This document shows positions 46,209 to 55,931 of a stretch of DNA of 64,000 bases, in pieces. The stretch covers positions 434,001-498,000 of the forward strand of contig CAWBTC010000005.1 in the NCBI GenBank assembly GCA_963791635.1. Direction: 5' to 3'. This DNA is from VFMC01 sp963791635. Lineage in GTDB: Bacteria > Actinomycetota > Acidimicrobiia > Acidimicrobiales > Ilumatobacteraceae. Position 1 is the first letter of the stretch; each line of letters begins with the position of its first letter. The position numbers were made by a program, and so were the translations under genes. The notes under the pieces are model-generated. The model ran no database searches. It worked only from the letters and a program-made list of their open reading frames with translations, and had not been told where the DNA came from.

Positions 46209-48557
46209 GAGAACACCCTCCGGCGCTCGCGCTCGCTCAACATGGTGCCGATCGGCAGCAACGACTTCGGCGCACCCGATGCCTTGCTCCATTCCTCCAC
46301 GAGCCACCCTCGCTTGCGGGCGATGGCGGCGAGGCGTGTTTCGGGGTTCACCGCGACGGGGAAGCCCACGCACTCCAGCAAGGGCAGATCGCTGGTGGAG
46401 TCCGCGTAGGCGATGCTCTCCTCGAGCTTCAGGCCCTCGGCCGTGCAGTAGTCGGCCAGCACCTGGGCGCGGGTCTCTCCCGTGGGCGGCACCTTCGACA
46501 GCTCGCCCGAGTACGTGCCGTCGGCACGTACGGTCATCTCGGCAGCGACGATCTCGTCGAACAGCGGGCGCAGGCCCTCGACGGCGAAGCTCAGCGCACC
46601 GGTGATCAGCACGGTGCGATGACCGAGCAGCGCGGTGCTCGCGCACGCGGCGCAGGCCGGCCGGGAAGCTCTTGGTGAGGATCAGCTGGTGCAACAGATC
46701 CTTGGAGTCCTCGTCGATCTGGCTGACGGGGGCGTCTTCGTAGCGCCGGTAGAAGTGGCGCAGGAAGTCGCCCCGGTCCTTGCGGTCCATGCTCGACAGC
46801 CCGGGTGCCTCGGCGAGGGTGCGCAGCACGTAGCGCATCCGCTCGGGCATGTTGAGACGTCGGGTCGCGAGCCAGGAGTAGCTCTCCACCACGTTCGACG
46901 AGATCAGCGTGTTCTCGAGGTCGAACGCGGCGAGGTGACGATCAGGGCTGAGCACCGAACGACGCAGCCGATCGGTGCGGTCGTTGCGGTTCTTGCCGGG
47001 CGTGGTCTTTGCACGTGAGTGCTGCACGATCGAGGGCAGATGGATCGTGGTGATGTACTCCACCCAATCCACCGAGCGCGGGTCGAAGTTGAACGTCGCC
47101 TGGTCGGCTGCGTCGAGCGTGGACCACGTGTGCATCAGTTGGTCGACCTGGTAGATCGCTTCACATTCCGTGTACAGGCCGTACAGCTGCACGTACTCGT
47201 ACGCTCGGTCGATGTCGTTCTTCTTCTCCTCGAGCTTGGCGGCCCACGCCGCCTGCTTGCCACGCAGTGGGAGTGCCTGCAGCGCCCGTTCGCTGGTCTC
47301 GGCGATCGCCTTGGCCCGCTTCAACTGCTTCTGCACCTTGCCGCGGGTCGGGAACACCCACTCGGGCACGTCGATCGGCTGACCCTCGGCGTCGTACAAG
47401 GGATGCTCGCTGAACCAGGCGCGGATGTTGTCGACGAGGAGCTGGTAGCGCAGCGGGTTGATCCCGCCGCTGGCGACCTGGGTGATGCGAGGCGCATGCT
47501 CGGGGCCGACTGCGGCGACGGCGATGATCGAGGCGACGACGATGTCGACGGGGATGACGTCGACGGTGCCTTCGGGGACGCCGGGGAACTCCTTCAGCAG
47601 CCCGCGTGCGTAGCTGAGGATCACCGGCTCGGCCATCCGGAAGCCGCGGATCCATCCGGGGAAGGGCTCGGCGAGCGCGCTCTCGATGATCGAGGGGCGC
47701 ACGATCGACACGGGCACCTTGCCCTTGGTCTCGGTGAGCGCCTGCTCACCGAGTGCCTTGGTGTACGCGTAGGCATCGGGCCAGCCGACGCTGGCGGCGC
47801 GCGCTCGGCCGGCTTCGACGAGCTCGTCGCTGACCCAGCGCTCGCGCAGCTGTTCGGTCTTGCTGGCGAGGGCAGGGGCTCCGGCCGCGCCGAGCTCGGT
47901 GTGGGCCTGCTTGCGCATCTCGCGAAGGTGATGCGGGTCGCGACTGGCGGCCTCGAGGTCGCTGCGCAGCCGGCGAGCCGCGGCCACTTCCTTGCGCCAG
48001 TTGAGGCCGAGGTCGAACGGTCCTTCGCTGACGAGCTCCTCTGGCGCGCTGCCGCGACGGTTGCCGGCGACGTAGCAGGTGCTGACTGCAACGAGGTGGG
48101 GCGTGACGCCGAGGTCGTTGAGCGTCTGGGCGATGCGCACCGGGCCGAGCAGGTTGATCTCGACGGCCGAGTCGAGTGGAGAGTCGAACGCCACCGCTGC
48201 GGCGGAATGGATCACGATGTCGCAGCTGGCGAACGTGGCCCGGTCGGCGTCGTTGAGTCCGAGACCGTCGGTGCTGACGTCGCCGCCCACGGCTGTGACA
48301 CGGCGGGCGATCATCGCGTCGAAGGGCTCCTCGGTGCGCTTCAGATCGGCCTTGAGGCGGTCGAAGGCGTTGTTCTTGAAGATCTCGCGGCGGACGCGTT
48401 CGGACGGATCGTGGCGCTTGCTGGGCCGCACGAGCAGCACGAGCTCGCACCCGGGCGCACTGCGGAGGAGGCGCTCGACGAGTGCGGTCCCCACGAAACC
48501 GGTGCTGCCGGTGATGGCGATGCGCTTGCCGGCGAGGTTCTCGCTGATCACGAGCAT
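46205..48557 (-). pseudogene. Fatty acyl reductase (SDR) fused to HAD-IB domain, one-base frameshift
   Basis: With one base removed at 46634-46635 the gene encodes about 783 residues. The N-terminal half is an extended SDR fatty acyl-CoA reductase: IAITGSTGFVGTALVERLL (cofactor), YAYTKALGEQAL (YxxxK), then VSIVRPSIIESALAEPFPGW. The C-terminal half is a HAD-IB domain starting AAFDLENTLISSNVVES and, past the break, ALLGHRTVLITGALSFAVEG and YADSTSDLPLLE. It would reduce fatty acyl-CoA to aldehyde/alcohol. The ATG at 48557 is preferred; an ATG at 48569 lies inside the operator. The single-base lesion may be a sequence error, since all other family features are intact. Confidence 0.83.
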
Positions 48558-48561
48558 CTTG

Positions 48562-48577
48562 TCTACCATATGGTAGA
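48562..48577. promoter_or_regulatory. Perfect 16-bp palindrome between the lipid operon and tetR
   Basis: TCTACCAT-ATGGTAGA is a perfect palindrome 5 bp upstream of the reductase ATG at 48557 and 36 bp from the divergent tetR start. Its core TCTACC-N4-GGTAGA recurs in the operator at 6658-6679. It is very likely the operator of the adjacent TetR protein. Confidence 0.75.
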
Positions 48578-48613
48578 GAGCGAAGCGAGCACCTGACCGA
48601 TGACCACCTCCCG

Positions 48614-49210
48614 ATGACCTCGAAACCGTCCACCCGCGACCGGATCCTCGTCGCGGCCACCGATCTGTTCGGTCTCCGTGGCGTCGACGCGGTGTCGCTC
48701 GACCAGATCGCCGCCGAGGTGGGTGTCGCCAAGCAGACGCTGCTGTACTGGTTCCCGAGCAAGGACGAACTGCTGCAGGGCGTGCTCGCCCAGGCCGCAG
48801 CCGACCTCGTGCTGGTGGTGGAGGCTGCGGTGCGTGCGGCCACGGACGACCCGCTCGACCGGATCGATGCCGTCGTGCGATCCGTGTTCCGCCCGGCGGT
48901 GCGACGTCCGGCGTTGCTCGGCCTGATCCGCGAGGTGAGCCGTCTCCCGGCGCCCGTCGCTGCCTCGCTCACCGACCAGCTCCGCCCGCTCGCCGATCGT
49001 GCCCACGTGTACCTGAGGACCGAGATGGATGCCGGCCGGTTGCGTCGCGCCGACCCGGGCCTCGTCGCTGCGCTCAGCTATGCCACCGTCACCGGCATCG
49101 CCACCGAACCCGAAGCGTTGCGTGTCAACGGCTGGGAACCGACGCCCGCCGGCCTGCGTCGCCTGCGCGACGAGCTGCTCGCCTTCCTCCGCGCCGCCCT
49201 CGCTCCCTGA
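48614..49210 (+). CDS. TetR-family regulator of the adjacent lipid operon
   Basis: 198 residues. N-terminal helix-turn-helix: TRDRILVAATDLFGLRGVDA, then LDQIAAEVGVAKQTLLYWFP, followed by a ligand-binding helical domain with FRPAVRRPALLGLIREVSRL. It is divergent from the reductase operon, with a perfect palindrome between them, the classical arrangement for repression relieved by a ligand such as an acyl-CoA. No family-specific ligand can be inferred from sequence. Confidence 0.9.
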   Translation: MTSKPSTRDRILVAATDLFGLRGVDAVSLDQIAAEVGVAKQTLLYWFPSKDELLQGVLAQAAADLVLVVEAAVRAATDDPLDRIDAVVRSVFRPAVRRPALLGLIREVSRLPAPVAASLTDQLRPLADRAHVYLRTEMDAGRLRRADPGLVAALSYATVTGIATEPEALRVNGWEPTPAGLRRLRDELLAFLRAALAP

Positions 49211-49229
49211 GGTCCGGCTTGGACTCGGA

Positions 49230-50348
49230 TCAGTGGGCGGTGTTGCGACGGCGGCGGGCGTGGCGCTCGATGGCGAGACGCACGAGCTCGTCGATCAGTG
49301 CGGAGTAGCTCAGCCCACTCGCGATCCACAGCTTCGGGTACATCGAGATCGGCGTGAAACCCGGGATCGTGTTCACCTCGTTGCACAGGAACCCTCGGCC
49401 TGCGGGGCCTTCCTCGTAGAAGAAGTCGACGCGGGCCATGCCGTCGCAACGCAGCAGTCGGAACACCTCGACGGCGAGCCGGCGCACTTCCTCGGCCGCT
49501 TCGACTGACAGGCGAGCAGGGATCACGGCCTGCGAACCGTCGTCGAGGTACTTGTCCGCATAGTCGTAGAACTCGGCACCTGGCACGATCTCTCCTGGCA
49601 CGCTGGCCGTCGGATCGATGTTGCCGAGCACGGCCACCTCGATCTCGCGCCCGGTGATCGCCTCCTCCACCACCACCCACTCGTCGTAGGTGAGGGCGAG
49701 TGCGATCGCGTCGCGCACGGCCTCGATCGTCTTGGCCTTGCTGACGCCGACCGACGAACCCATGTTGGCGGGCTTCACGAACAGCGGCAGGCCGAGCTCG
49801 TCGACGAGCTGCTGAGGCATTCCGGGTGTGACCTCGTGCTCTCGCAACGACCGGGAGCGGGCCTGGGCGACGCCGTTGACCGCGAGCACCTGTTTGGCCA
49901 TCGACTTGTCCATCGACAACGACGAGCCGAGCACGCCAGAACCCACGTAGGGCACGCCGGCGAGCTCGAGCAGTCCTTGCACCGTGCCGTCTTCGCCCAT
50001 CGGGCCGTGCAGGAGCGGCATCACCACCGTTCGCCCTGCTGGCGCGGCGGCGCTCACCACCTCGGTCGCAGACACGGGCGAGCCCCCTGGATCGAGGTGG
50101 CTGGGCAACGCGTGCGGGCCGGCGGCGAGCGCCTGCTGCGCACCGGTTGCGAGCGACCAGCGGCCGTCTCGTCCGATGCCGATCGGGGTGATCCGGTACT
50201 TCGTTGGGTCAGCGGCCCGCAGCACGTGAGCCGCCGTCGTGCAGCTGACGTCGTGTTCGGCGGACTGGCCACCGAACAGCACGATCAATTCGATGCGGTC
50301 GTCGGGGCCGGTGGCGGGCGGTGCAAGCTGGGGATCCGGGCTGCTCAT
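49230..50348 (-). CDS. ddl: D-alanine--D-alanine ligase
   Basis: 372 residues. ATP-grasp ligase joining two D-alanines for peptidoglycan precursors. The N-terminal LIVLFGGQSAEHDVSCTTA, the loop PLLHGPMGEDGTVQGLLEL, the ATP-grasp part LPLFVKPANMGSSVGVSKAK and the metal-binding end FLCNEVNTIPGFTPISMYPK are diagnostic. The ATG at 50348 is used. The divergent murF starts 28 bp away, so the two genes of the same pathway share a very short promoter region. Confidence 0.94.
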   Translation of the reverse strand: MSSPDPQLAPPATGPDDRIELIVLFGGQSAEHDVSCTTAAHVLRAADPTKYRITPIGIGRDGRWSLATGAQQALAAGPHALPSHLDPGGSPVSATEVVSAAAPAGRTVVMPLLHGPMGEDGTVQGLLELAGVPYVGSGVLGSSLSMDKSMAKQVLAVNGVAQARSRSLREHEVTPGMPQQLVDELGLPLFVKPANMGSSVGVSKAKTIEAVRDAIALALTYDEWVVVEEAITGREIEVAVLGNIDPTASVPGEIVPGAEFYDYADKYLDDGSQAVIPARLSVEAAEEVRRLAVEVFRLLRCDGMARVDFFYEEGPAGRGFLCNEVNTIPGFTPISMYPKLWIASGLSYSALIDELVRLAIERHARRRRNTAH

Positions 50349-50375
50349 GACGGCCCGACGGTACCGTGTGGCGCG

Positions 50376-51689
50376 ATGCGATTCCGGGCAAGCGATGTTG
50401 CACGTGACACGGGTGGGCGTCTGACGGGACCCGACGTGGCGATCGACGGGGTCTCGTTCGATTCGCGCACGGTCGCGCCGGGCCAACTGTTCGTGCCGCT
50501 CGTCGACCAACGGGACGGACACGACTTCATCGAGTCAGCGATCGCACGGGGAGCGCCGGCTTACCTCACATCGCGGCCGATCTGGCCGGGGACCAACGGC
50601 ACGGCGATCGAGGTGCCCGACACGCTGGCAGCACTGATGCGGCTCGCCGGTGCCCGGCGTGCCCGCTCGCCGGCGACCGTGGTGGGCGTCACCGGTTCGG
50701 TGGGCAAGACAAGCACGAAGGATCTCACGTGGGCTGCGCTCGAACTGAGCCGGCGCACGTGGGCGAACGAGAGCAGCTTCAACAACGATCAGGGCCTGCC
50801 CACCACGATCCTCAATGCGCCTGACAACACGGAAGTGATGATCCTCGAGATGGGGATGCGCGGCTTCGGTGAGATCACGCGGCTGTGCGACATCGCTCGG
50901 CCGTGGATCGGCATGGTCACCCGCGTGGCCGAGGCTCACAGCGATCGTGTGGGTGGCATCGACGGGGTCGCCCGGGCCAAGGGCGAGTTGGTGCAGGCGC
51001 TGCCACCCGACGGGGTCGCGATCCTGAATGCCGACGACCCGCGAGTGGCCTCGATGGCGAGGACCACATCGGCTCGTGTGTTGCTGTTCGGCGAGACGGC
51101 CGGCTCGCATGTGCGGATCACCTCGGTCGTGCTCGACCACCTGGCCCGTGCATCGTTCGCGGCCGCCACCCCGTGGGGCAACGTCTACGTCCGTCTCGCG
51201 GTCAGCGGGCGGCACATGGTGTCGAACGCCGCGGCCGCGCTCGCGTGCGTCGGGGTGGTGGGCGGCGATCTCGATGCGGCCGTCCACGCCCTCGGCTCCG
51301 TGCGATTGGCCGCGATGAGGATGGACGTCGTGCGGTTGCGGTCGGGCGCCACCGTGATCGACGACTCCTACAACGCCAATCCGACCTCGATGCGAGCGGC
51401 GATCGATGCACTCGCCGCCGTGCCGGCCACGCGCCGGCTGGCGGTGCTCGGCGTGATGGCCGAGATCGCGGACCCCGAGCGCGAGCACCGTGGCATCCAT
51501 GCGTACGCGGCCCAGCGCGGCGTCGAGGTGCTGGCCGTCGGCACCGACCTCTACGGCGTGACGCCGCTCGCCGATCCTGCCTCCGCGGTGGATGCGGTCG
51601 GGAAGCTGGGCGAAGGTGACGCCGTGCTCGTCAAGGGCAGCCGCGTGGCCGGACTCGAACGGGTGGCGACCGCCCTGATCGACGGCTGA
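50376..51689 (+). CDS. murF: UDP-N-acetylmuramoyl-tripeptide--D-alanyl-D-alanine ligase
   Basis: 437 residues. Adds the D-Ala-D-Ala made by Ddl to the UDP-MurNAc tripeptide. The ATP loop is VVGVTGSVGKTSTKDLTWAA; Mur ligase middle-domain blocks include ANESSFNNDQGLPTTILNAP and ILEMGMRGFGEI; the C-terminal domain starts at VIDDSYNANPTSMRAAIDAL. The ATG at 50376 is the first consistent with the family. The last codons are inside an 11-bp tandem repeat array. Confidence 0.93.
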   Translation: MRFRASDVARDTGGRLTGPDVAIDGVSFDSRTVAPGQLFVPLVDQRDGHDFIESAIARGAPAYLTSRPIWPGTNGTAIEVPDTLAALMRLAGARRARSPATVVGVTGSVGKTSTKDLTWAALELSRRTWANESSFNNDQGLPTTILNAPDNTEVMILEMGMRGFGEITRLCDIARPWIGMVTRVAEAHSDRVGGIDGVARAKGELVQALPPDGVAILNADDPRVASMARTTSARVLLFGETAGSHVRITSVVLDHLARASFAAATPWGNVYVRLAVSGRHMVSNAAAALACVGVVGGDLDAAVHALGSVRLAAMRMDVVRLRSGATVIDDSYNANPTSMRAAIDALAAVPATRRLAVLGVMAEIADPEREHRGIHAYAAQRGVEVLAVGTDLYGVTPLADPASAVDAVGKLGEGDAVLVKGSRVAGLERVATALIDG

Positions 51690-51741
51690 TCGACGGCTGA
51701 TCGACGGGTGATCGACGGCTGATCGACGGGTGATCGACGGG
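51676..51741. repeat. 11-bp tandem repeat array at the murF 3' end
   Basis: Six units of TGATCGACGG followed by C or G (order C, C, G, C, G, G) with a partial seventh TGATCAGCGG. The second unit supplies the murF stop codon, and the array ends just before the stop of the convergent LLM oxidoreductase gene. The unit contains GATC sites. Confidence 0.92.
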
Positions 51742-51744
51742 TGA

Positions 51745-52623
51745 TCAGCGGTTCGAGATGATCTTGACGAAGTCGCGCAGATCGGCCTTGTACGGGTCGG
51801 TGGCCCGTGGCCAGTGCACCACCACGTCGGTGGCGCCGGCCTGTTCGTATCGGCCGAGCATGTCGCGGAACGCCTCGACGCTGTCGTAGCAGGGATCGAG
51901 TTGGGGGCCGGTGAGCACGATGCGATCGATCGTGTCGTGGCCACGGCCTTCGATGTCGCAGGCCGCCTCGAGCAGTTTCACCTGTTCGGCGACGACGCGC
52001 GCTCCGGCCTCGGGGCCGACGTGCTCGGCGCCGGTGAGATCACCGTAGGTGACCCATGACGCCCCATGCCTCGCTGCGAGGCGCATGCCGCGCGGCCCGA
52101 CGGCGGCGATGGAGAACGGCACTCGGGGCTGTTGTGCGCACCCAGGCACGTTCCGTGCCTCGAGTGCCGAGTAGTAGGTGCCTTGACGGGACACATCGGG
52201 TTCGCGAAGGAGTTCATCGATCAGATCGACGAACTCGACGAATCGATCGCTGCGCTCGCGCCGGGTCCACGGCTCGGTGCCGAGGATGGAGGCGTCGTAG
52301 CCCACGCTGCCAGCGCCCAGGCCGAGCGTGATCCGACCTCCCGACAGGTCGTCGAGGCTCATGATCTCCTTGGAGAACGGCACCGGGTGGCGGTAGTTCG
52401 CCGACGCGACCATCACGCCGAGGCGGATCGAGCGGGTCGCCATCGCAGCCGCCGCCAACGTCGGTACGGCACCGAACCAAGGGCCGTCTCGCAGTTCCCG
52501 CCAGGACAGGTGGTCGTAGGTCCAGGCGTGGTCGAATCCGAGCTGTTCGCTGCAGATCCATTGCTTCGCCGCAGTCCTCCACGGATGCTCGGGAAGGATC
52601 ACCACTCCGACTCTGACCGTCAT
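51745..52623 (-). CDS. LLM-class (luciferase-like) flavin-dependent oxidoreductase
   Basis: 292 residues of the bacterial luciferase-like barrel family. MTVRVGVVILPEHPWRTAAK and QLGFDHAWTYDHLSWRELRD at the N terminus, then SLDDLSGGRITLGLGAGS, are characteristic. Many actinobacterial members use coenzyme F420, others FMN. The ATG at 52623 is chosen because the beta strand 1 follows at once. It is convergent with murF across the 11-bp repeat array. Substrate unknown. Confidence 0.86.
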   Translation of the reverse strand: MTVRVGVVILPEHPWRTAAKQWICSEQLGFDHAWTYDHLSWRELRDGPWFGAVPTLAAAAMATRSIRLGVMVASANYRHPVPFSKEIMSLDDLSGGRITLGLGAGSVGYDASILGTEPWTRRERSDRFVEFVDLIDELLREPDVSRQGTYYSALEARNVPGCAQQPRVPFSIAAVGPRGMRLAARHGASWVTYGDLTGAEHVGPEAGARVVAEQVKLLEAACDIEGRGHDTIDRIVLTGPQLDPCYDSVEAFRDMLGRYEQAGATDVVVHWPRATDPYKADLRDFVKIISNR

Positions 52624-52747
52624 CCTCAGAGTCTGGACCACACCCGCCGAGTTCTGCACGCCGAGAGCGCGCATCTCGACAGGATCTTGACGGAGCGGGT
52701 TCATTGCCTGGACGGCTCCGCAGATGCCAGAGGGCCAGCTGGCTCGG

Positions 52748-54053
52748 TCATTCGCCGGCGGAGATGCCCTGCTCGTCGAGCATCGACGCGTGGTCGGGCC
52801 TCGGGTTGTCGGCATGGGTGCGCTCGTCGATGGTCGTGATGTCGCACCAGTACGACAGCCACAGGGCCCACACGGCGCCGCCGAGGAGCACCCAACGGGC
52901 ACCGATCGCGTCGATCACCGGGCCGAAGAGCACGTTGCCGAGCGGCACCGTGCCGCCGAAGGCCATGAACCACAGGCTCATCACGCGGACCGCGTTCATG
53001 GTCGGCGAGTCGGGTCTGCATCACGGTCATCATCGACGTCGTGGTGCCGAAGTATGCGAAGCCGAGGAAGAAGCCGGAGATGAACGCGCCGATCGGCTCG
53101 CTGGCGATCGCGAACGCAGCGAGGCACACGGCGAACGCTGCGAAGCCGAGACGGATGAGGCGTCGCTTGTCCCAGCCCACGAACACGGTGCCGATCGCCA
53201 GCCCACCGAGGCACGCGCCGAGGCCCCACGTCGCGTACAGCCACTTGTACGTGGACGTCGTGCCGACGATGCCGAAGTTGAGCTCGGCGACGGCGGCGAA
53301 CAGCCCGACGTAGGGGAGCGAGAGGAACGAGAACGTGGTGAGCGAGATGAGCAGACGTGACGCGACCGGCTTGTCGCGCGCCAAGCGGAGCCCTGCGGTG
53401 AACTGCCGCCAACCCTTCTCGTGGCGCACTCCCGGTGGCCGGCCGAGATGGATCGACAGCAGGGCGAACACGACGAAGAAGTAGGTCGCTGCATTGAGGA
53501 GAAAGAACTGCGACGTGGTGACGCCGAAGGGGGCGAGCACGGCCACGATGATCGGTCCGATGACGCGGCTGCCGTTGATCATCGCCGAGTTGAGCGAGAT
53601 CGAACCGGGGAGGTCGGCCTTGCCGACCAGGGTCGGCAGCATTGCCGACCATGCAGGTGCGTTGAGGGCGTTGCCGATGCCGACGCCGAGGGCGACCAAG
53701 AACATCGACCACAGCGGCGCGTCGGTCGCCGCCAAGGGGAAGAGCGCGATCGAGAACAGCATCTGGACGATCTGCATCGCGATGAGCCAGCGGCGGCGGT
53801 CGAAGCGATCGGCGATGACGCCGGCGGGGATGGACAGAAGCAGCAGTGGTCCGAGCTGCGCGAACACCAGGAGCCCGACGATGGAGGCCTTGCCGGTGCG
53901 CTCGTAGACGTACGCGGGGAGCACCACGTTCTGCATCCAGGTGCCGATGTTGCTCGCGAACGAGGCGGTCCACATCCGCCGGAAATCGGGGTAGGCAAGA
54001 GCCGCCCTGGCGCTGCCTGGTCGGTGGCCGTGGTCGATCGCTGCGGTCGTCAT
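52748..54053 (-). pseudogene. MFS transporter, one-base frameshift near the C terminus
   Basis: With one base removed at 52989 the frame gives a 434-residue permease. The N-terminal part has YPDFRRMWTASFASNIGTWM, the inter-helix motif VIADRFDRRRWL and some ten visible hydrophobic helices. Up to the break it reads MQTRLADHERG; beyond it the correct end is RVMSLWFMAFGGTVPLGNVL and a hydrophilic tail. It resembles the enterobactin-exporter-like MFS subfamily, often linked to drug or siderophore export. The ATG at 54053 is used. The lesion may be a read error; otherwise the last two helices are lost. Confidence 0.8.
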
Positions 54054-54193
54054 GGAGGGTTCGAGGTGTGCCGACGTCTCTCTTGACCCGGCGGTCAAGA
54101 GTATGCCGCCGGTCCGGGCGTGCACGGGATCGGGGCTGTCACACGTGCCACATGTCCGCCGCACTCGCGGCGAGCGGCCTCGCCGTTTCTGTG

Positions 54194-54219
54194 GAAGTAA
54201 TGAAGTAATCATGTAATCT
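54194..54219 (+). promoter_or_regulatory. 8-bp direct repeats and leaderless-type promoter
   Basis: GAAGTAAT occurs twice in tandem (54194-54201, 54202-54209), followed by CATGTAAT. The -10-like TAATCT (54214-54219) ends 6 bp before the ATG at 54226, the spacing seen in leaderless actinobacterial mRNAs. The repeats could bind a regulator. AT-rich sequence here stands out from the surrounding GC-rich DNA. Confidence 0.45.
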
Positions 54220-54225
54220 CATCCC

Positions 54226-54801
54226 ATGACCACCCACACCGACACCAGTCCCGCCGAGATCACGGCTTGGCTCCGAGCCCGATTGCCTGACGAGTGGAAG
54301 GGCAGCGGTGCGCCTGAGATCACGGTCGACCGCGAGGAGATCACCGTCGTTCTGGTGCTCGATGCGCCGGACACAGGCCATGCGGAAGACGCTCAGAGAG
54401 ACGCCCAGAAGGACGCCCAGGAAGACGACGATGCGGCGGCCGTTGCCGCGCAGGCCGCGGCTGGGCGAGCCGCCGGCTTTCGTGACGACACCCGCGAGCG
54501 CCGGATGGCCGTCGCTCGCGAGGCCGAACACCGCTTCGAGCGCAAGGTCGCCTGGGGCGTCACGATCGGCGGGTCGACGACGCTGTTCACCCATCTCGCC
54601 GTGCCCGTGATGACCCGCCTTCGCCAGCCTGAGCGACTGGTGCTCGACACGCTCGTCGCCGCAAACGTCGCCCGCTCTCGCGCCGACGCGCTCGCGTGGT
54701 GCGTTCGTCTCGTCGGCACGCACACCGAGGAGTGGCTGCGCGAGCTCCGCGCGGCGCTCCACGACGTCGAGCGCTTGCGAGCAGACGGCCCCTCGGTGTG
54801 A
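54226..54801 (+). CDS. Hypothetical protein of unknown function
   Basis: 191 residues, no signal peptide and no clear membrane helix. The N terminus SPAEITAWLRARLPDEWKGS is amphipathic; the middle is a charged run rich in D, E, Q and A (AEDAQRDAQKDAQEDDD), followed by a helical C-terminal half (LDTLVAANVARSRADALAWC). I recognise no family. It probably starts at its first nucleotide (leaderless). Codon use matches the neighbours, so it is likely real. Confidence 0.65.
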   Translation: MTTHTDTSPAEITAWLRARLPDEWKGSGAPEITVDREEITVVLVLDAPDTGHAEDAQRDAQKDAQEDDDAAAVAAQAAAGRAAGFRDDTRERRMAVAREAEHRFERKVAWGVTIGGSTTLFTHLAVPVMTRLRQPERLVLDTLVAANVARSRADALAWCVRLVGTHTEEWLRELRAALHDVERLRADGPSV

Positions 54802-54829
54802 TGCCACGAAGACGCCGATAGGCGAGGGG

Positions 54830-55876
54830 TCAGCCCAGCAGAAGGTCGGCGTAGACGGGCAGCATCTGCTTGGGGCCGCTCACGAGGAAGGTCGTGATGC
54901 AGGTCTCGCGCCACTTGTCGAGATCGCTGCGGATCTTGTCGGCGGGCCCGACGAGGGCCACGTCTTCGACCATCGACAGCGGGATCACTGCAGCGGCTTC
55001 GGCTTTCTTGCCGGCGAGGTACAGGTCCTGCACCTTCAGCGCCACGTCTTCGTATCCCATCCGGGCGAACACCTCGAAGTGGAAGTTCGCCCCGCGCGCT
55101 CCCATGCCCCCGGCGTAGAGGGCAAGGAACGGGCGGACGAAGTCGGCGCACTTCTCCACGTCGTCGCCGACGATGATCTGCACGCCAGATGCCACGTCGA
55201 ACCGAGCCGCCTTGCCCGCGTCGCCGGCCGAGGCGAAGCCGTCGTTCAGACAGCTCTGGTAGAAGCCGTTCTCCTTCGGGCTGAAGAACAGCGGCAGCCA
55301 GCCGTCGCAGATCTCGGCCGCGAGCGCCACGTTCTTCGGGCCCTCGGCGCCGAGGTAGATCGGGATCTCGGTGCGCAACGGGTGGATCGTGCTCTTCAAC
55401 GGCTTGCCGAGGCCTTTGCCGTCGGCGCCGGTGTATGGCATGTCGTAGAACTCGCCGTGAGCGTTGATCGGTTCCTCGCGGCGGATGATCCGTCGGACGA
55501 TGTCGACGTACTCGCGGGTGCGCGCCAGCGGCTTGCCGTAGGCCTGGCCGTACCAGCCCTCCACCACCTGTGGGCCCGACACGCCGAGGCCGAGGAGCAC
55601 ACGTCCACCCGACAGGTGGTCGAGCGTCATCGCGGCCATTGCCGTCGCAGCAGGCGTACGTGCGCTCATCTGGATGATGCCCGTGCCGAGCTGTACCGAC
55701 GACGTGTGTGCACCCCACCAGGCGAGCGGAGTCAACGCATCGCTGCCGTACGCCTCGGCGGTCCACACCGAGCTGTAGCCCAGGCGCTCGGCCTCTTGGA
55801 TCGCATCGAGCGCGCCTGCCGGAGGCCCGCTGCCCCAGTAACCGGTGTTGTATCCGAGCTTGAGTTCCTTGGCCAT
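54830..55876 (-). CDS. LLM-class flavin (F420-type) oxidoreductase
   Basis: 348 residues. MAKELKLGYNTGYWGSGPPA opens the luciferase-like barrel, followed by AERLGYSSVWTAEAYGSDAL and TLDHLSGGRVLLGLGVSGPQ. The pattern fits F420-dependent enzymes of actinobacteria. It is a different subgroup from the LLM protein at 51745-52623. The gene is divergent from a broken GNAT gene. Substrate unknown. Confidence 0.88.
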   Translation of the reverse strand: MAKELKLGYNTGYWGSGPPAGALDAIQEAERLGYSSVWTAEAYGSDALTPLAWWGAHTSSVQLGTGIIQMSARTPAATAMAAMTLDHLSGGRVLLGLGVSGPQVVEGWYGQAYGKPLARTREYVDIVRRIIRREEPINAHGEFYDMPYTGADGKGLGKPLKSTIHPLRTEIPIYLGAEGPKNVALAAEICDGWLPLFFSPKENGFYQSCLNDGFASAGDAGKAARFDVASGVQIIVGDDVEKCADFVRPFLALYAGGMGARGANFHFEVFARMGYEDVALKVQDLYLAGKKAEAAAVIPLSMVEDVALVGPADKIRSDLDKWRETCITTFLVSGPKQMLPVYADLLLG

Positions 55877-55931
55877 GGCCGAACGGTACGGCCCCGTCCG
55901 GTTGGTCGTCGACTCGAACTACGGTGCGCCC

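Noticed and set aside
44994..48569. A single 1191-residue fusion of acyl reductase, HAD and alcohol dehydrogenase
   Set aside because: The continuous frame crosses the HAD part out of frame (arginine-rich nonsense between about 45.. and 46.6 kb of the gene order) and re-enters at the dehydrogenase only because of the one-base shift. The correct HAD end is in another frame and stops at 46205, overlapping the dehydrogenase start.
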